From positions 1-44,406 of the forward strand of contig NZ_LAVL01000065.1 of the NCBI RefSeq assembly GCF_001083785.1: a stretch of DNA of 44,406 nucleotides, in the 5' to 3' direction. The position numbers and the translations under genes are program-made. Origin of the DNA: Nonomuraea sp. SBT364 (GTDB lineage Bacteria > Actinomycetota > Actinomycetes > Streptosporangiales > Streptosporangiaceae). Below, piece after piece: positions 15,411 through 23,219 of this stretch (its first letter is position 1; each line of letters begins with the position of its first letter). The notes beneath the pieces were generated by a model. It was not told the origin of the DNA and made no database searches. It saw only the letters and a program-made list of their open reading frames with translations.

Positions 15411-15927
15411 GCGGGCTCCAGGTGTATTCCATGACGTCGAGGTCGAACCCGGCGTGGAAGCGCTCCACGAACTCCTTGCCCGGCCTGCCGCCCATCCGCT
15501 CGTAGAAGGCCCTGGCCGGGGCGTTGTCGCGAAGGACCTCCAGGTAGACGGTCTTGCCCGGGTGGTGCTCGGCGGCCCAGCCGAGCCCCAGGCCCATCAG
15601 CCTGCTCCCGAGGCCGGAGCGCTTCAGCGTGGGCCGCACGTGCAGGTTGTCCACCAGCACCCGCCCGTCGCGCTCCGGCACCAGGTACGCGAACGCGCCG
15701 ATGCCCGCCTCGTCCTCGGCCACCAGCAGGCAGGGCGGGTCGCCGCCGTTGAGGTACGGCTCGCTCTCGGCCCTGGCCTTCCACAGGTTCCGGTGGGTCG
15801 CCGGCAGCGGCCCTTCGAGGTACGCCTCGGGCATGATCCCGGCGTAGGCCGTGCGCCAGCTCTCGGTGTGCAGCGCCGCGATGGCGTCGGCGTCGGCCGC
15901 GAGGCCCGTTCTGATCTCCACGGCCAC
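15397..15927 (-). CDS. GNAT family N-acetyltransferase
   Basis: A ~176-residue GNAT. It begins with VEIRTGLAADADAIAALHTESWRTAYAGIM, carries the acetyl-CoA motif LKRSGLGSRLMGLGLGWA (R/Q-x-x-G-x-G/A class) near residue 105, and ends with the typical YLEVLRDNAPARAFYERMGG segment. The substrate is not predictable. GTG 15927 or GTG 15921 are the only reasonable starts after the DedA stop at 15933. The last 14 bases overlap the convergent hydrolase gene. Confidence 0.88.
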   Translation of the reverse strand: MAVEIRTGLAADADAIAALHTESWRTAYAGIMPEAYLEGPLPATHRNLWKARAESEPYLNGGDPPCLLVAEDEAGIGAFAYLVPERDGRVLVDNLHVRPTLKRSGLGSRLMGLGLGWAAEHHPGKTVYLEVLRDNAPARAFYERMGGRPGKEFVERFHAGFDLDVMEYTWSPLTGR

Positions 15928-15932
15928 CGAGG

Positions 15933-16550
15933 TTACCGGCGCGCCTTGCGCCCCTCCGCCACCCGCTTCCACACGAACACCGCGACGGCCAGCACGATCA
16001 GCCCGATCACCACGTACGTGAGGACGCCGACGTACTGCTCCACCAGCGACCACTGCTGCCCGAGCAGGTAGCCGGCCATCACCAGCGCGGTGTTCCACAG
16101 GAAGCTGCCCATCGTGGTGAACAGCGTGAACGCCGGCAGCGGCATGCGCTCCACCCCGGCGGGGATGGAGATCAGGCTCCGGAAGATCGGCACCATCCGC
16201 CCGAAGAACACCGTCTTGCGCCCGTGGCGCTCGAACCAGTCCTCGGTCTTGCGCACGTCCTCGACCTTGACCAGCGGGATCTTGGCGGCCAGCGCGTGCA
16301 TCCTGTCGCGGCCCAGCGCCGCGCCGATGCCGTACAGCGCGAGCGCGCCCACCACCGACCCCACCGTCGTCCACACCAGCACCTGCCACAGAACCAGCTC
16401 GCCCCGGCTCACCGTGAACCCCGCCAGCGGCAGGATCACCTCGCTCGGCACCGGCGGGAACAGGTTCTCCAGCGCGACGGCCAGGCCCGCCCCCGGCGCG
16501 CCCAGCGTTTCCATGAGACCCGTGACCCAATCGACGATCCCGTCAGCCAT
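15933..16550 (-). CDS. DedA (VTT) family membrane protein
   Basis: A 205-residue membrane protein with the DedA signature ENLFPPVPSEVILPLAGF near residue 28 and FFGRMVPIFRSLISIPAG near 115, the two re-entrant motifs of the VTT fold, plus four or five TM helices. DedA proteins work in envelope homeostasis; several act as lipid-carrier (undecaprenyl phosphate) or phospholipid flippases. The ATG has AGAGAAGG at the right distance. The following GNAT gene starts right after its stop, so the two are probably one transcript. Confidence 0.93.
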   Translation of the reverse strand: MADGIVDWVTGLMETLGAPGAGLAVALENLFPPVPSEVILPLAGFTVSRGELVLWQVLVWTTVGSVVGALALYGIGAALGRDRMHALAAKIPLVKVEDVRKTEDWFERHGRKTVFFGRMVPIFRSLISIPAGVERMPLPAFTLFTTMGSFLWNTALVMAGYLLGQQWSLVEQYVGVLTYVVIGLIVLAVAVFVWKRVAEGRKARR

Positions 16551-16688
16551 GCCTTCTCTCTAGCCCATGCGGGCGTGCCTATGCGCTACATCTTCGGCGG
16601 AAGAACGTTGTGGCAACCCTCCATGCCCCTTGCGGGAGAAGTGGTGTGGGATCGGATCCGGCATCCATCGCCTACCTGAGGAGCGGGA

Positions 16689-17282
16689 ATGTACCGATTG
16701 CGCCTTCCCATCGTGGACGTGGCCAGGGTGGCCGTCTTCGCCGCGCTGATCGCCGCACTCGGCCTCGTCCCGGGAGTGAGCCTGTTCGGGCCGGTGCCGA
16801 TCACCCTGCAGACGCTCGGCGTCATGCTCGCCGGGGCGATCCTCGGCTCCTGGCGCGCCGCCCTGGCCGTGGGGGTGTTCCTCCTCCTGGTCGCCGCCGG
16901 GCTGCCGCTGCTGGCGGGCGGGCGTGGCGGGCTGGGGGTGTTCGCCGGGCCGTCGGTCGGGTTCCTGCTCGGGTGGCTGCCGGGCGCCGCCCTCATCGGG
17001 TGGATCGTCGAGCGGGGTGGGCGCACGCCGGGCATCGGGCGGCTGCTGGTAGCCTCCCTGGCCGGTGGCCTCGGGGTCGTCTATCTGGTGGGCATCCCGC
17101 TGTACTCGCTCGTCGGCGGGCTGACGCTGGGGCAGGCGGCCCTGTTCACGCTGGGGTTCGTGCCGGGCGACGTGGCCAAGGCGGTGCTCACCGCGTTCGT
17201 GGCACGCGGGACCCAACGGGCCTACCCCGACGCGGTCCCGGCCGTGCACCGCGAACGGCTCCGAGCCGGAAAGGAACACTGA
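16689..17282 (+). CDS. bioY: BioY, biotin-binding S component of an ECF transporter
   Basis: A 197-residue membrane protein with about six hydrophobic helices and the BioY pattern VFAALIAALGLVPGVSLFGPVPITLQTLGVMLAGAILG near residues 15-55, plus GGRGGLGVFAGPSVGFLLGWLPGA around 75-100. BioY captures biotin at the membrane and delivers it through the EcfT/EcfA module. The ATG has GAGGAGCGGG before it. It is the first gene of a five-gene operon; the matching energy-coupling genes follow 2.5 kb downstream, with two acyl-CoA genes between. The 138-base upstream region shows no biotin-repressor box I can recognise. Confidence 0.95.
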   Translation: MYRLRLPIVDVARVAVFAALIAALGLVPGVSLFGPVPITLQTLGVMLAGAILGSWRAALAVGVFLLLVAAGLPLLAGGRGGLGVFAGPSVGFLLGWLPGAALIGWIVERGGRTPGIGRLLVASLAGGLGVVYLVGIPLYSLVGGLTLGQAALFTLGFVPGDVAKAVLTAFVARGTQRAYPDAVPAVHRERLRAGKEH

Positions 17283-17289
17283 ACCTGGC

Positions 17290-18681
17290 ATGCCAGTCGC
17301 AGCACAGGTATTGCGGCACGCCTCGTCCCGCCCCGGCCGCCTGGCCCTGTCGGGGCCGGCGGGCGACCTCTCCTACGGCGCTCTCGCCCGCCGGGCCGAA
17401 CGGCTCGCCGCCCGCCTGGCGGCCGACCGGTTCGCCGCCTCCCCGGCGGGCACGGGGCCGGCGCCGCTGGTCGCGATCCGGCTGGCCGATCCCGTCGACC
17501 AGCTCACCGCCGTGCTGGCGGTGGACCTGCTCGGCGGGACGCCGCTGCTGTGCGACCCCGCGCGCGAGATCCCGCCGGACCTGCCCGCCGCCCTGCGCGT
17601 CGACGCCGTCCCCCCGGCACCGCACGCCGCCCCGGCCGGGCCGTCGCGTGACGGGTTCGCCGGGCCGCGGCCGTCGGCCGGGGATCTGGCGTGGGCCTGC
17701 TTCAGCTCCGGGAGCACCGGGCGGCCCCGGGCCGTGGTGCGCACGCGCGGCTCGTGGACGGGCTCGTTCCGGCCGCTGAGCGAGCTCACCGGCATCGCCG
17801 CCGACGACGTGGTGCTGGTGCCGGGGCCGCTGATCTCCTCCTTGTACGCGTTCGCGGCCGTGCACGCGCTGGCCATGGGCGCGACGGCGCTGGTCCCCGG
17901 CCGGTGGTCGCCCGGCGCGCTGGCCGGGCAGCTCAGCCGCGCGACGGCCGTGCACCTGGTACCGCACCGGCTGCCCGAGCTGCTGGCCGCCCTGCCCGCC
18001 GGGAGCCCGCTGCGGGTGGCCGCCGTCGGCGGCGCGGCACTGCCCGACGGAGTGCGCGAGCGTGCCGGGATACGGGTGATGTCCTATTACGGGGCCACCG
18101 AGCTGTCGTTCGTGGCCGTGGACACCGACGGCACGGGGCTGCGGCCGTTCCCCGGGGTGGAGATCGACGTCAGGATCAAGCCCGGGCGGAAGCTCGGCAC
18201 CGTGTGGGCCCGCTCCCCCTGGCTGGCCGAAGGCTACGTGGCCGGGGCGACGGGCCCGCTGCTCACCGACGGCGACGGCTGGATGAGCGTCGGCGATCTG
18301 GCCGAGCCGTACCGGCCCGGGGACGTGCTGCGGCTGCGCGGGCGCGGGGACGGCGCGATCCAGACCGGCGGCGCCACCGTGGTGCCCGAGGACGTCGAGC
18401 AGGTGCTGCGCGCCGTGCCCGGCGTCGGCGACATCGTGGTGATCGGCTCGCCGCATCCCGACCTCGGCTCGGTCGTCACCGCGATCGTCGAGGCGACCGG
18501 GCCGCCACCGCCCAGGTCGGCCCTGGAGGCCGTCGCCCGGGGCGGGCTCGACCTGGCGCAGCGGCCCCGCCGCTGGTACACGGTCCAGAAGCTGCCGCGC
18601 ACCGCCACGGGCAAGCCGGCCCGCGCCCTCGTCGCCGCCCGCCTCGCCGACGGCGACCCCGGCCTGCGGCGGCTGCCCTGA
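17290..18681 (+). CDS. AMP-forming acyl-CoA synthetase-like ligase in the biotin-transport operon
   Basis: A 463-residue ANL-superfamily enzyme: AMP-binding P-loop FSSGSTGRPRAVV near residue 140, YGATELS near 265, the hinge region GDLAEPYRPGDVLRLRGRGDGAI near 335, and the C-terminal catalytic Lys in PRTATGKPAR near residue 440. It should activate a carboxylate to acyl-AMP and then acyl-CoA; the substrate is unknown. It is shorter than usual fatty acyl-CoA ligases (about 500-550), mainly through a compact N-terminal part. Position seven bases after bioY and coupled to the thiolase-like gene suggests a substrate related to biotin or pimelate, which is inference. Confidence 0.88.
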   Translation: MPVAAQVLRHASSRPGRLALSGPAGDLSYGALARRAERLAARLAADRFAASPAGTGPAPLVAIRLADPVDQLTAVLAVDLLGGTPLLCDPAREIPPDLPAALRVDAVPPAPHAAPAGPSRDGFAGPRPSAGDLAWACFSSGSTGRPRAVVRTRGSWTGSFRPLSELTGIAADDVVLVPGPLISSLYAFAAVHALAMGATALVPGRWSPGALAGQLSRATAVHLVPHRLPELLAALPAGSPLRVAAVGGAALPDGVRERAGIRVMSYYGATELSFVAVDTDGTGLRPFPGVEIDVRIKPGRKLGTVWARSPWLAEGYVAGATGPLLTDGDGWMSVGDLAEPYRPGDVLRLRGRGDGAIQTGGATVVPEDVEQVLRAVPGVGDIVVIGSPHPDLGSVVTAIVEATGPPPPRSALEAVARGGLDLAQRPRRWYTVQKLPRTATGKPARALVAARLADGDPGLRRLP

Positions 18682-19814
18682 TGGACACCCCCGTGGTGGT
18701 GGCCGCGCGGCGGACGGCGATCGGGACGGCCGGGCACGCGTTCAAGGGGGTGGGCGCCGACCGGCTGGCCTCCCCGGTGATCGCGGCGCTCGTGCGGGAC
18801 GTGGCCGGGCTCGGGCTGCCCGTGGACGACGTGGTGCTGGGCAACTGCATGGGGCCGGGAGGCAACCTGGCCAGGGTGTCGGCGCTGGGCGCCGGGCTGG
18901 GTCACGGGGTGCCGGGGGTCACGGTCGACCGGCAGTGCGGGAGCGGCCTGGCCGCCGTCCTCATCGCCGGGCAGGCCGTACGGAGCGGGGACATGGAGCT
19001 CGTCGTCGCGGGAGGCGCCGAGAGCGCGTCCACCGCGCCGCTCCGCACCCGACGGGGCGCGACCGAGCCGTACGGGCGCGCGCCCTTCGCCCCCGACGGC
19101 CATCCCGACCCCGACATGGGCGCGGCCGCCGAGGCGCTGGGCGTCGCGAAGGGCGTGGACCGGGACCGGCAGGACCGCTACGCGGAGGCCAGTCAGGCGA
19201 AGGCGGTGGCGGCGCGGGAGGCGGGCCGGTTCGCGGCGGAGATCGTCGCCGTCGAGGGGCGTGACAGCGACCAGCGGCCCCGGCTGCTGCGCCCGGGGTC
19301 GCTGGCGCGGCTGCCCTCGGCGTTCGTGCCTGGCGGCGCGGTGACGGCCGGCAACTCGGCTCCGAACAGCGACGGCGCCGCCGCGGTCGCCGTCGTGCCG
19401 GAGCGGCTGCGGGCCGGGCTGCCCGGGCTGCGGCTGGTGGCCGGGGCGGTCACCGGCTGCGATCCGGCGCTGCCCGGCTGGGGCCCGGTGCCCGCCGTCT
19501 GGCGCGTGCTGGACCGTACCGGGGTGACGACGGGACGGATCGCGGCAGTGGAGATCGTGGAGGCGTTCGCGGCGCAGACGCTCGCGGTGACGGACGCGCT
19601 GGGGCTCGACCCGCTCGGCGCGGACGCGGAGCGGGTGTGCGCCGACGGCGGCGCGCTGGCGCTCGGGCACCCGTGGGGCGCGAGCGGGGCGGTCGTGGTG
19701 ACGCGCCTGTTCACGCGGCTCGTCCGGGCGGGCGCGCCGGCCGGGACGCTCGGGCTGGCGACGGCGGCGGTCGGCGGCGGCCTCGGGGTCGCCGCCCTGT
19801 TCGAGGTGGTGTGA
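18681..19814 (+). CDS. Thiolase-fold protein with altered active site
   Basis: A 377-residue thiolase-like protein. The acyl-accepting Cys is present (DRQCGSGL, Cys86) and so is the His motif (GGALALGHPWGASGA, His330). Two usual catalytic features are changed: the NEAFA Asn is Val (VEAFA, Val293), and the second catalytic Cys of the C-x-G-G-G motif is Ala (TAAVGGGLG, Ala363). In normal thiolases that Cys is the acid/base for Claisen chemistry, so this protein may not form or break C-C bonds and may instead transfer or hydrolyse acyl groups. The ATG overlaps the ligase stop (TGATG) and the next gene begins directly after its own stop, so it belongs to the bioY operon. Confidence 0.85.
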   Translation: MDTPVVVAARRTAIGTAGHAFKGVGADRLASPVIAALVRDVAGLGLPVDDVVLGNCMGPGGNLARVSALGAGLGHGVPGVTVDRQCGSGLAAVLIAGQAVRSGDMELVVAGGAESASTAPLRTRRGATEPYGRAPFAPDGHPDPDMGAAAEALGVAKGVDRDRQDRYAEASQAKAVAAREAGRFAAEIVAVEGRDSDQRPRLLRPGSLARLPSAFVPGGAVTAGNSAPNSDGAAAVAVVPERLRAGLPGLRLVAGAVTGCDPALPGWGPVPAVWRVLDRTGVTTGRIAAVEIVEAFAAQTLAVTDALGLDPLGADAERVCADGGALALGHPWGASGAVVVTRLFTRLVRAGAPAGTLGLATAAVGGGLGVAALFEVV

Positions 19815-20489
19815 GTGATCGATCTGGCTGACGTGCACGTCCGGCTCGGGCAGCGTGACGTGCTGCGCGGGATCACCGTCTCGCTGCCGGAGCGGCGGAT
19901 CGGCGTGGCCGGCGCGAACGGGTCCGGCAAGAGCACCATGGCCCGGCTGTTCAACGGGCTGGCGATGCCGACGTCGGGCACCGTCACCGTGCTGGGCGAC
20001 GACACGCGGCGGCACGCGGCGCGCATCAGGCGGCGGGTCGGGTTCCTGTTCACCGATCCGGACGCGCAGATCGTGATGCCGACCGTGGCCGAGGACGTGG
20101 CGTTCTCGCTGCGCCGCCACAAGCTGCCGGCCGGCGAGGTGACGCGGCGGGTGTCGGCGGTCCTGGCCCGCTACGGCCTCGACGGGCACGCCGACCACCC
20201 CGCGCACCAGCTCTCCGGCGGGCAGAAGCAGCTGCTGGCGCTCTGCTCGGTCCTGGTGCTGGAGCCGGAAATCCTGGTCATGGACGAGCCCACCACGCTG
20301 CTGGACCTGCGCCACTCCCGGCTGGTCGCCGAGGCGCTGCGCGAGCTGCCGATGCAGGTGATCGTGGTGACGCACGACCTGCCGCTGCTCGACGGGTTCG
20401 ACCGGGTGCTGGTGCTCGACGAGGGCCGGATCGTGGCCGACGGGACGCCCGGGTCGGCCCTCGGCCACTATCGGAAGCTGATGGCGTGA
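19815..20489 (+). CDS. bioM: ECF transporter ATPase (BioM/EcfA)
   Basis: A 224-residue ABC ATPase with Walker A GANGSGKST near residue 35, a Q-loop region FLFTDPDAQI, signature LSGGQKQ near 135, Walker B ILVMDEPT and the switch VTHDLPLLD. The DPDAQ segment is typical of EcfA/CbiO-type ATPases. Only one ATPase gene is present, as in BioMNY systems, so it probably forms a homodimer. It starts at GTG directly after the thiolase-like stop with no gap and powers the EcfT-BioY complex at the inner face of the membrane. Confidence 0.92.
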   Translation: MIDLADVHVRLGQRDVLRGITVSLPERRIGVAGANGSGKSTMARLFNGLAMPTSGTVTVLGDDTRRHAARIRRRVGFLFTDPDAQIVMPTVAEDVAFSLRRHKLPAGEVTRRVSAVLARYGLDGHADHPAHQLSGGQKQLLALCSVLVLEPEILVMDEPTTLLDLRHSRLVAEALRELPMQVIVVTHDLPLLDGFDRVLVLDEGRIVADGTPGSALGHYRKLMA

Positions 20490-21091
20490 ACGGCCTCACC
20501 GGCGCCTACGTGCCGGGCGGCTCGCCGCTGCACCGGATGCCGGTGGGTGTCAAGCTGCTGTCGCTGGCGGTGTGCTGCACGGCGCTCGTGCTGCTGCCGG
20601 GCCTCTGGTCGATGGGGGCGGCGGCGGCCGTGACCGCCGGGCTCTACGTGGTGTCCGGCGTGGGCGTGGCGGCGGCCTGGGCGCAGATCCGGCCGGTGCG
20701 GTGGTTCGCGGTGGCGTTGTTCGCGCTGCAACTGCTGGTGGCGGGGCTGCCGACGGCGGCCATGCTCACGTCCAGGCTCGTCCTGGCGGTGGCGCTGGCG
20801 GCGCTGGTCACGCTCACCACCCGCACCTCCGCCATGCTGGCGACGCTGGAGCGCGGCCTCGGGCCGCTGCGGCACCTGGGCGTCGACCCGTTCCGGCTGT
20901 CGCTGCTGCTCTCCCTGACCATCCGGACCGTGCCGGTGATGGCCGCGCTGGCGACCCGGGTCAGGGAGGCCCAGCGGGCCCGGGGGGTCGAGTGGAGCCT
21001 GCGCGCGTTCGCGGTGCCGCTGGTGGTCAGCGCGTTGCGGCACGCCGACGCCCTCGGCGAGGCGCTCAGCGCGCGCGGCCTCGACGACTGA
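20486..21091 (+). CDS. bioN: ECF transporter transmembrane coupling protein (BioN/EcfT)
   Basis: A 201-residue EcfT-family protein with 4-6 TM helices in the first half and the two cytoplasmic coupling helices carrying Ala-Arg-Gly motifs (AQRARG near residue 166 and ALSARGLDD at the C terminus), which dock into the ATPase grooves. It is rather short for the family. The GTG overlaps the end of the ATPase gene (GTGA). With bioY and bioM it completes a biotin ECF transporter. Its stop abuts the stop of the convergent MarR gene. Confidence 0.9.
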   Translation: MNGLTGAYVPGGSPLHRMPVGVKLLSLAVCCTALVLLPGLWSMGAAAAVTAGLYVVSGVGVAAAWAQIRPVRWFAVALFALQLLVAGLPTAAMLTSRLVLAVALAALVTLTTRTSAMLATLERGLGPLRHLGVDPFRLSLLLSLTIRTVPVMAALATRVREAQRARGVEWSLRAFAVPLVVSALRHADALGEALSARGLDD

Positions 21092-21592
21092 TCAGTCGAG
21101 CGAGGTGTCGCCCAGCGACTCCAGGAGCCCGCGCAGCAGCGTGACGAACCGGTCCCGGTCGGCCGCGGGCAGGCCGGACAGCAGGCGGGCCTCGTTCGCC
21201 ACGTGCCGGACGAGCACCTCGTCCACCAGCTCCAGCCCGTGCCGGGTGAGCCTGATGCGGACCGAGCGCCGGTCGCCGATGTCGCGTACCCGCTCGACCA
21301 GGCCCTTGGCCTCCATCTTGTCGATCCGGTTGGTGATCGCGCCCGAGGTCACCATCGCGGCCTTGAGCAGCGCCCCGGCGGTCAGCTCGTACGGCTCGCC
21401 GGAGCGGCGCAGCGTGGCCAGCACGTCGAACTCGAAGCTCTCCAGCCCGTGCGCCGTGAACACCTCCTTGACCCCGCGCTCGAACAGCCGCGACAGCCGC
21501 GACACCCGGCCGATGACCTCCATCGGCCACACGTCCACGTCGGGCCGCTCGCGCCGCCACTGGGCGGTCACCTGATCCACCGCGTCGCCCAT
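21092..21592 (-). CDS. MarR-family transcriptional regulator
   Basis: A 166-residue winged-helix regulator. The central part (HGLESFEFDVLATLRRSGEPYELTAGALLKAAMVTSGAITNRIDKMEAKGLVERVRDIGDRRSVRIRLTRHG cut here for reading) shows the recognition helix SGAITNRID and the wing DRRSVRIRL. It has no Cys sensor. ATG 21592 follows GAGAGGA at 7 bases. It is divergent from an EamA exporter gene, and a perfect palindrome plus a repeated half-site lies between them, so it probably represses both; a MarR/exporter pair commonly responds to the exported compound. Confidence 0.92.
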   Translation of the reverse strand: MGDAVDQVTAQWRRERPDVDVWPMEVIGRVSRLSRLFERGVKEVFTAHGLESFEFDVLATLRRSGEPYELTAGALLKAAMVTSGAITNRIDKMEAKGLVERVRDIGDRRSVRIRLTRHGLELVDEVLVRHVANEARLLSGLPAADRDRFVTLLRGLLESLGDTSLD

Positions 21593-21601
21593 CGTCAATC
21601 C

Positions 21602-21611
21602 TCTCAACATT
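21602..21611. promoter_or_regulatory. Second copy of the MarR operator half-site
   Basis: TCTCAACATT here is repeated exactly at 21648-21657 inside the palindrome, 46 bases away. It lies 10 bases in front of the marR start codon, overlapping its ribosome site, where it could mediate autorepression. Confidence 0.4.
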
Positions 21612-21618
21612 CACAGAC

Positions 21619-21648
21619 TTGACGTTCACTGAATCGCCGTGCTGTTAT
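21619..21648 (+). promoter_or_regulatory. Promoter of the EamA transporter gene
   Basis: TTGACG (21619-21624), an 18-bp spacer and TGTTAT (21643-21648) form a good sigma-70 promoter. The start point would be near 21655, inside the palindromic operator. Confidence 0.6.
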
Positions 21649-21662
21649 CTCAACATTGAGAT
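21647..21662. promoter_or_regulatory. Palindromic MarR operator
   Basis: ATCTCAA-CA-TTGAGAT is a perfect inverted repeat with 7-bp arms. It overlaps the -10 and start point of the EamA promoter, so binding should block that promoter. Length and spacing suit a MarR dimer. Confidence 0.65.
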
Positions 21663-21683
21663 TATCAATAAGGAGGGAACGCC

Positions 21684-22568
21684 ATGGCAACCATCGCCGC
21701 GCCGCCGATCGTGGGCTCGCGCCTCGCGGGCGACCTCATGCTCGCCGCCCTGGCCCCGATGAGCTGGGGCACCACCTACGTCGTCACGACCACGCTGCTG
21801 CCCGCCGACCGGCCGCTGCTCGCCGCCACGATGCGCGCGCTGCCGGCGGGCCTGGTGCTGCTCGCCGCCACCCGGCGGCTGCCGACCGGCTCGTGGTGGT
21901 GGAAGTCCGCGGTGCTCGGCATGCTGAACTTCGGGGCGTTCTTCCCCCTGCTGTTCTTCGCCGCCTACCGGCTGCCCGGCGGGGTCGCGGCCACGATCGG
22001 CTCGGTGCAGCCGCTGGTCGTGGCATTGCTGTCGATGCTCGTCCTGTCCGCGCGACCGGCCCGCGCGGTCCTGTACGCGGCTCTCGCCGGCACCGGCGGC
22101 GTGGCCCTGCTGACGCTGACCGCCGAGGCCCGGCTGGACCCGCTCGGCATCGCCGCCATGCTGGCCGCCACCTCACTGATGGGCACCGCCATCGTGCTGG
22201 CCAAGAAATGGGGACGGCCCGAGTCTCCGCTGGTGATGACCGGCTGGCAGCTCACCGTCGGCGGACTGGTGATCGCGCCGCTGACCCTGGCCGTCGAGGG
22301 CCTGCCCACCGCCCTCACCGTGCCGAACCTGCTCGGCTTCGCCTACCTGGGCGTGTTCGGGACCGCGATCGCGTACGCGCTGTGGTTCCGCGGCATCGAC
22401 CGGCTGGCGCCCACCTCGGTGTCGCTGCTCGGGCTCACCAACCCGCTGGTGGCCACCGTCGCCGGGCTCGTCGTGCTCGGCCAGACGCTCAACGGCTGGC
22501 AGATCGCCGGCTTCGCCCTCGCTCTCGGCGCCCTCGTCGCCGGTCAGGCGTTCGCCAGGAAGCCCTGA
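21684..22568 (+). CDS. EamA/DMT-family exporter
   Basis: A 294-residue membrane protein with ten predicted helices arranged as two EamA repeats of about 140 residues. Recognisable parts are LAPMSWGTTYVVTT at the start, FFAAYRLPGGVAATIGSVQPLVVALLS closing repeat one, and the FGTAIAYALWFRGIDRLAPTSVSLLGLTNPLVATVAG signature of repeat two. Members export amino acids, metabolites or drugs; specificity is not predictable. A strong AAGGAGGG precedes the ATG. It is divergent from marR and probably under its control. Confidence 0.92.
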   Translation: MATIAAPPIVGSRLAGDLMLAALAPMSWGTTYVVTTTLLPADRPLLAATMRALPAGLVLLAATRRLPTGSWWWKSAVLGMLNFGAFFPLLFFAAYRLPGGVAATIGSVQPLVVALLSMLVLSARPARAVLYAALAGTGGVALLTLTAEARLDPLGIAAMLAATSLMGTAIVLAKKWGRPESPLVMTGWQLTVGGLVIAPLTLAVEGLPTALTVPNLLGFAYLGVFGTAIAYALWFRGIDRLAPTSVSLLGLTNPLVATVAGLVVLGQTLNGWQIAGFALALGALVAGQAFARKP

Positions 22569-22604
22569 AGCACCTCGGCGAGGCCGGACAGCCCCGCCCC
22601 CGCC

Positions 22605-23150
22605 TCACCGTCGTCCGCCGGCCAGGAATCGCGCGATGACGTGCGCGCACTCCAGCGCCTCGGCCTTCGCGGTGTCGACCTCCAGGTCGTAGCGGACGCC
22701 CTGATGCACCACCTCGGCCTGCGACATCGCCATCCCGGCCACCCGATCGCCGCGCGCCGTCTCACGCGCCGCCGCGACCGCGCCCTCGCACCTGACGCCC
22801 ACCCACACCACGTCGAGCCCGCCGAGGGCCTTCAGCCACCGCTCCTGCGAGGCGGCCCCGCCCAGGAACACCTCGTCCACGATGACCCGCGCGCCCGCCC
22901 GGGCCATCGCCGCCACCCCGGCGATCCAGGCCGCGTCCAGCGCCATGAACTCCGGCCCGACGGTGATCCCGCCGTCGGCGGCGAACTCGATCCCCGCGCC
23001 GGACGAACGCAGGGCCACGGGCATCGCCTCGATCATCGAGTCGACCCCGAGGGTCAGCCACGGCTCCGGCAGGATCGCCTGCAGGCAGCGGGCGATCCCG
23101 GACTTCCCTGAGCTCGAACCCCCGTTGAGGACGATCATCTGTACAGCCAC
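22605..23150 (-). CDS. Chloramphenicol phosphotransferase-like kinase
   Basis: A 181-residue P-loop kinase very like the chloramphenicol 3-O-phosphotransferase of Streptomyces venezuelae. It has IVLNGGSSSGKSGIARCLQ (Walker A, Lys16), GVDSMIEAMP with the catalytic Asp37 at the same number as in that enzyme, and VWVGVRCEGAVAAARETARGDRVAGMA for ATP and substrate binding. It could phosphorylate chloramphenicol or another small hydroxylated molecule; the natural substrate here is unknown. The start is GTG 23150, with a TAGGGT -10 six bases upstream, so the transcript is probably leaderless. Divergent from the PP2C-like gene. Confidence 0.88.
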   Translation of the reverse strand: MAVQMIVLNGGSSSGKSGIARCLQAILPEPWLTLGVDSMIEAMPVALRSSGAGIEFAADGGITVGPEFMALDAAWIAGVAAMARAGARVIVDEVFLGGAASQERWLKALGGLDVVWVGVRCEGAVAAARETARGDRVAGMAMSQAEVVHQGVRYDLEVDTAKAEALECAHVIARFLAGGRR

Positions 23151-23156
23151 CGCGCC

Positions 23157-23187
23157 ACCCTACCGACGCCGGCGGTTGTATCGTCAA
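23157..23187 (-). promoter_or_regulatory. Leaderless promoter of the CPT-like kinase gene
   Basis: TTGACG (23182-23187) and TAGGGT (23157-23162) are 19 bp apart on the minus strand, and the -10 ends six bases before the GTG start. The spacer is one or two bases longer than ideal. Confidence 0.5.
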
Positions 23188-23219
23188 CGTCTTGATCGCA
23201 CGGAGGGCGGCGGCAGGGC

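Noticed and set aside
16551..16688. Biotin-repressor (BioQ/BirA) operator before bioY
   Set aside because: Only a short GTTG/CAAC repeat is visible; no convincing biotin box.
17188..20468. Long minus-strand open frames across the bioY operon
   Set aside because: Compositionally biased (His/Arg/Pro/Gln) shadows of the ligase, thiolase-like and ATPase genes; no domains.
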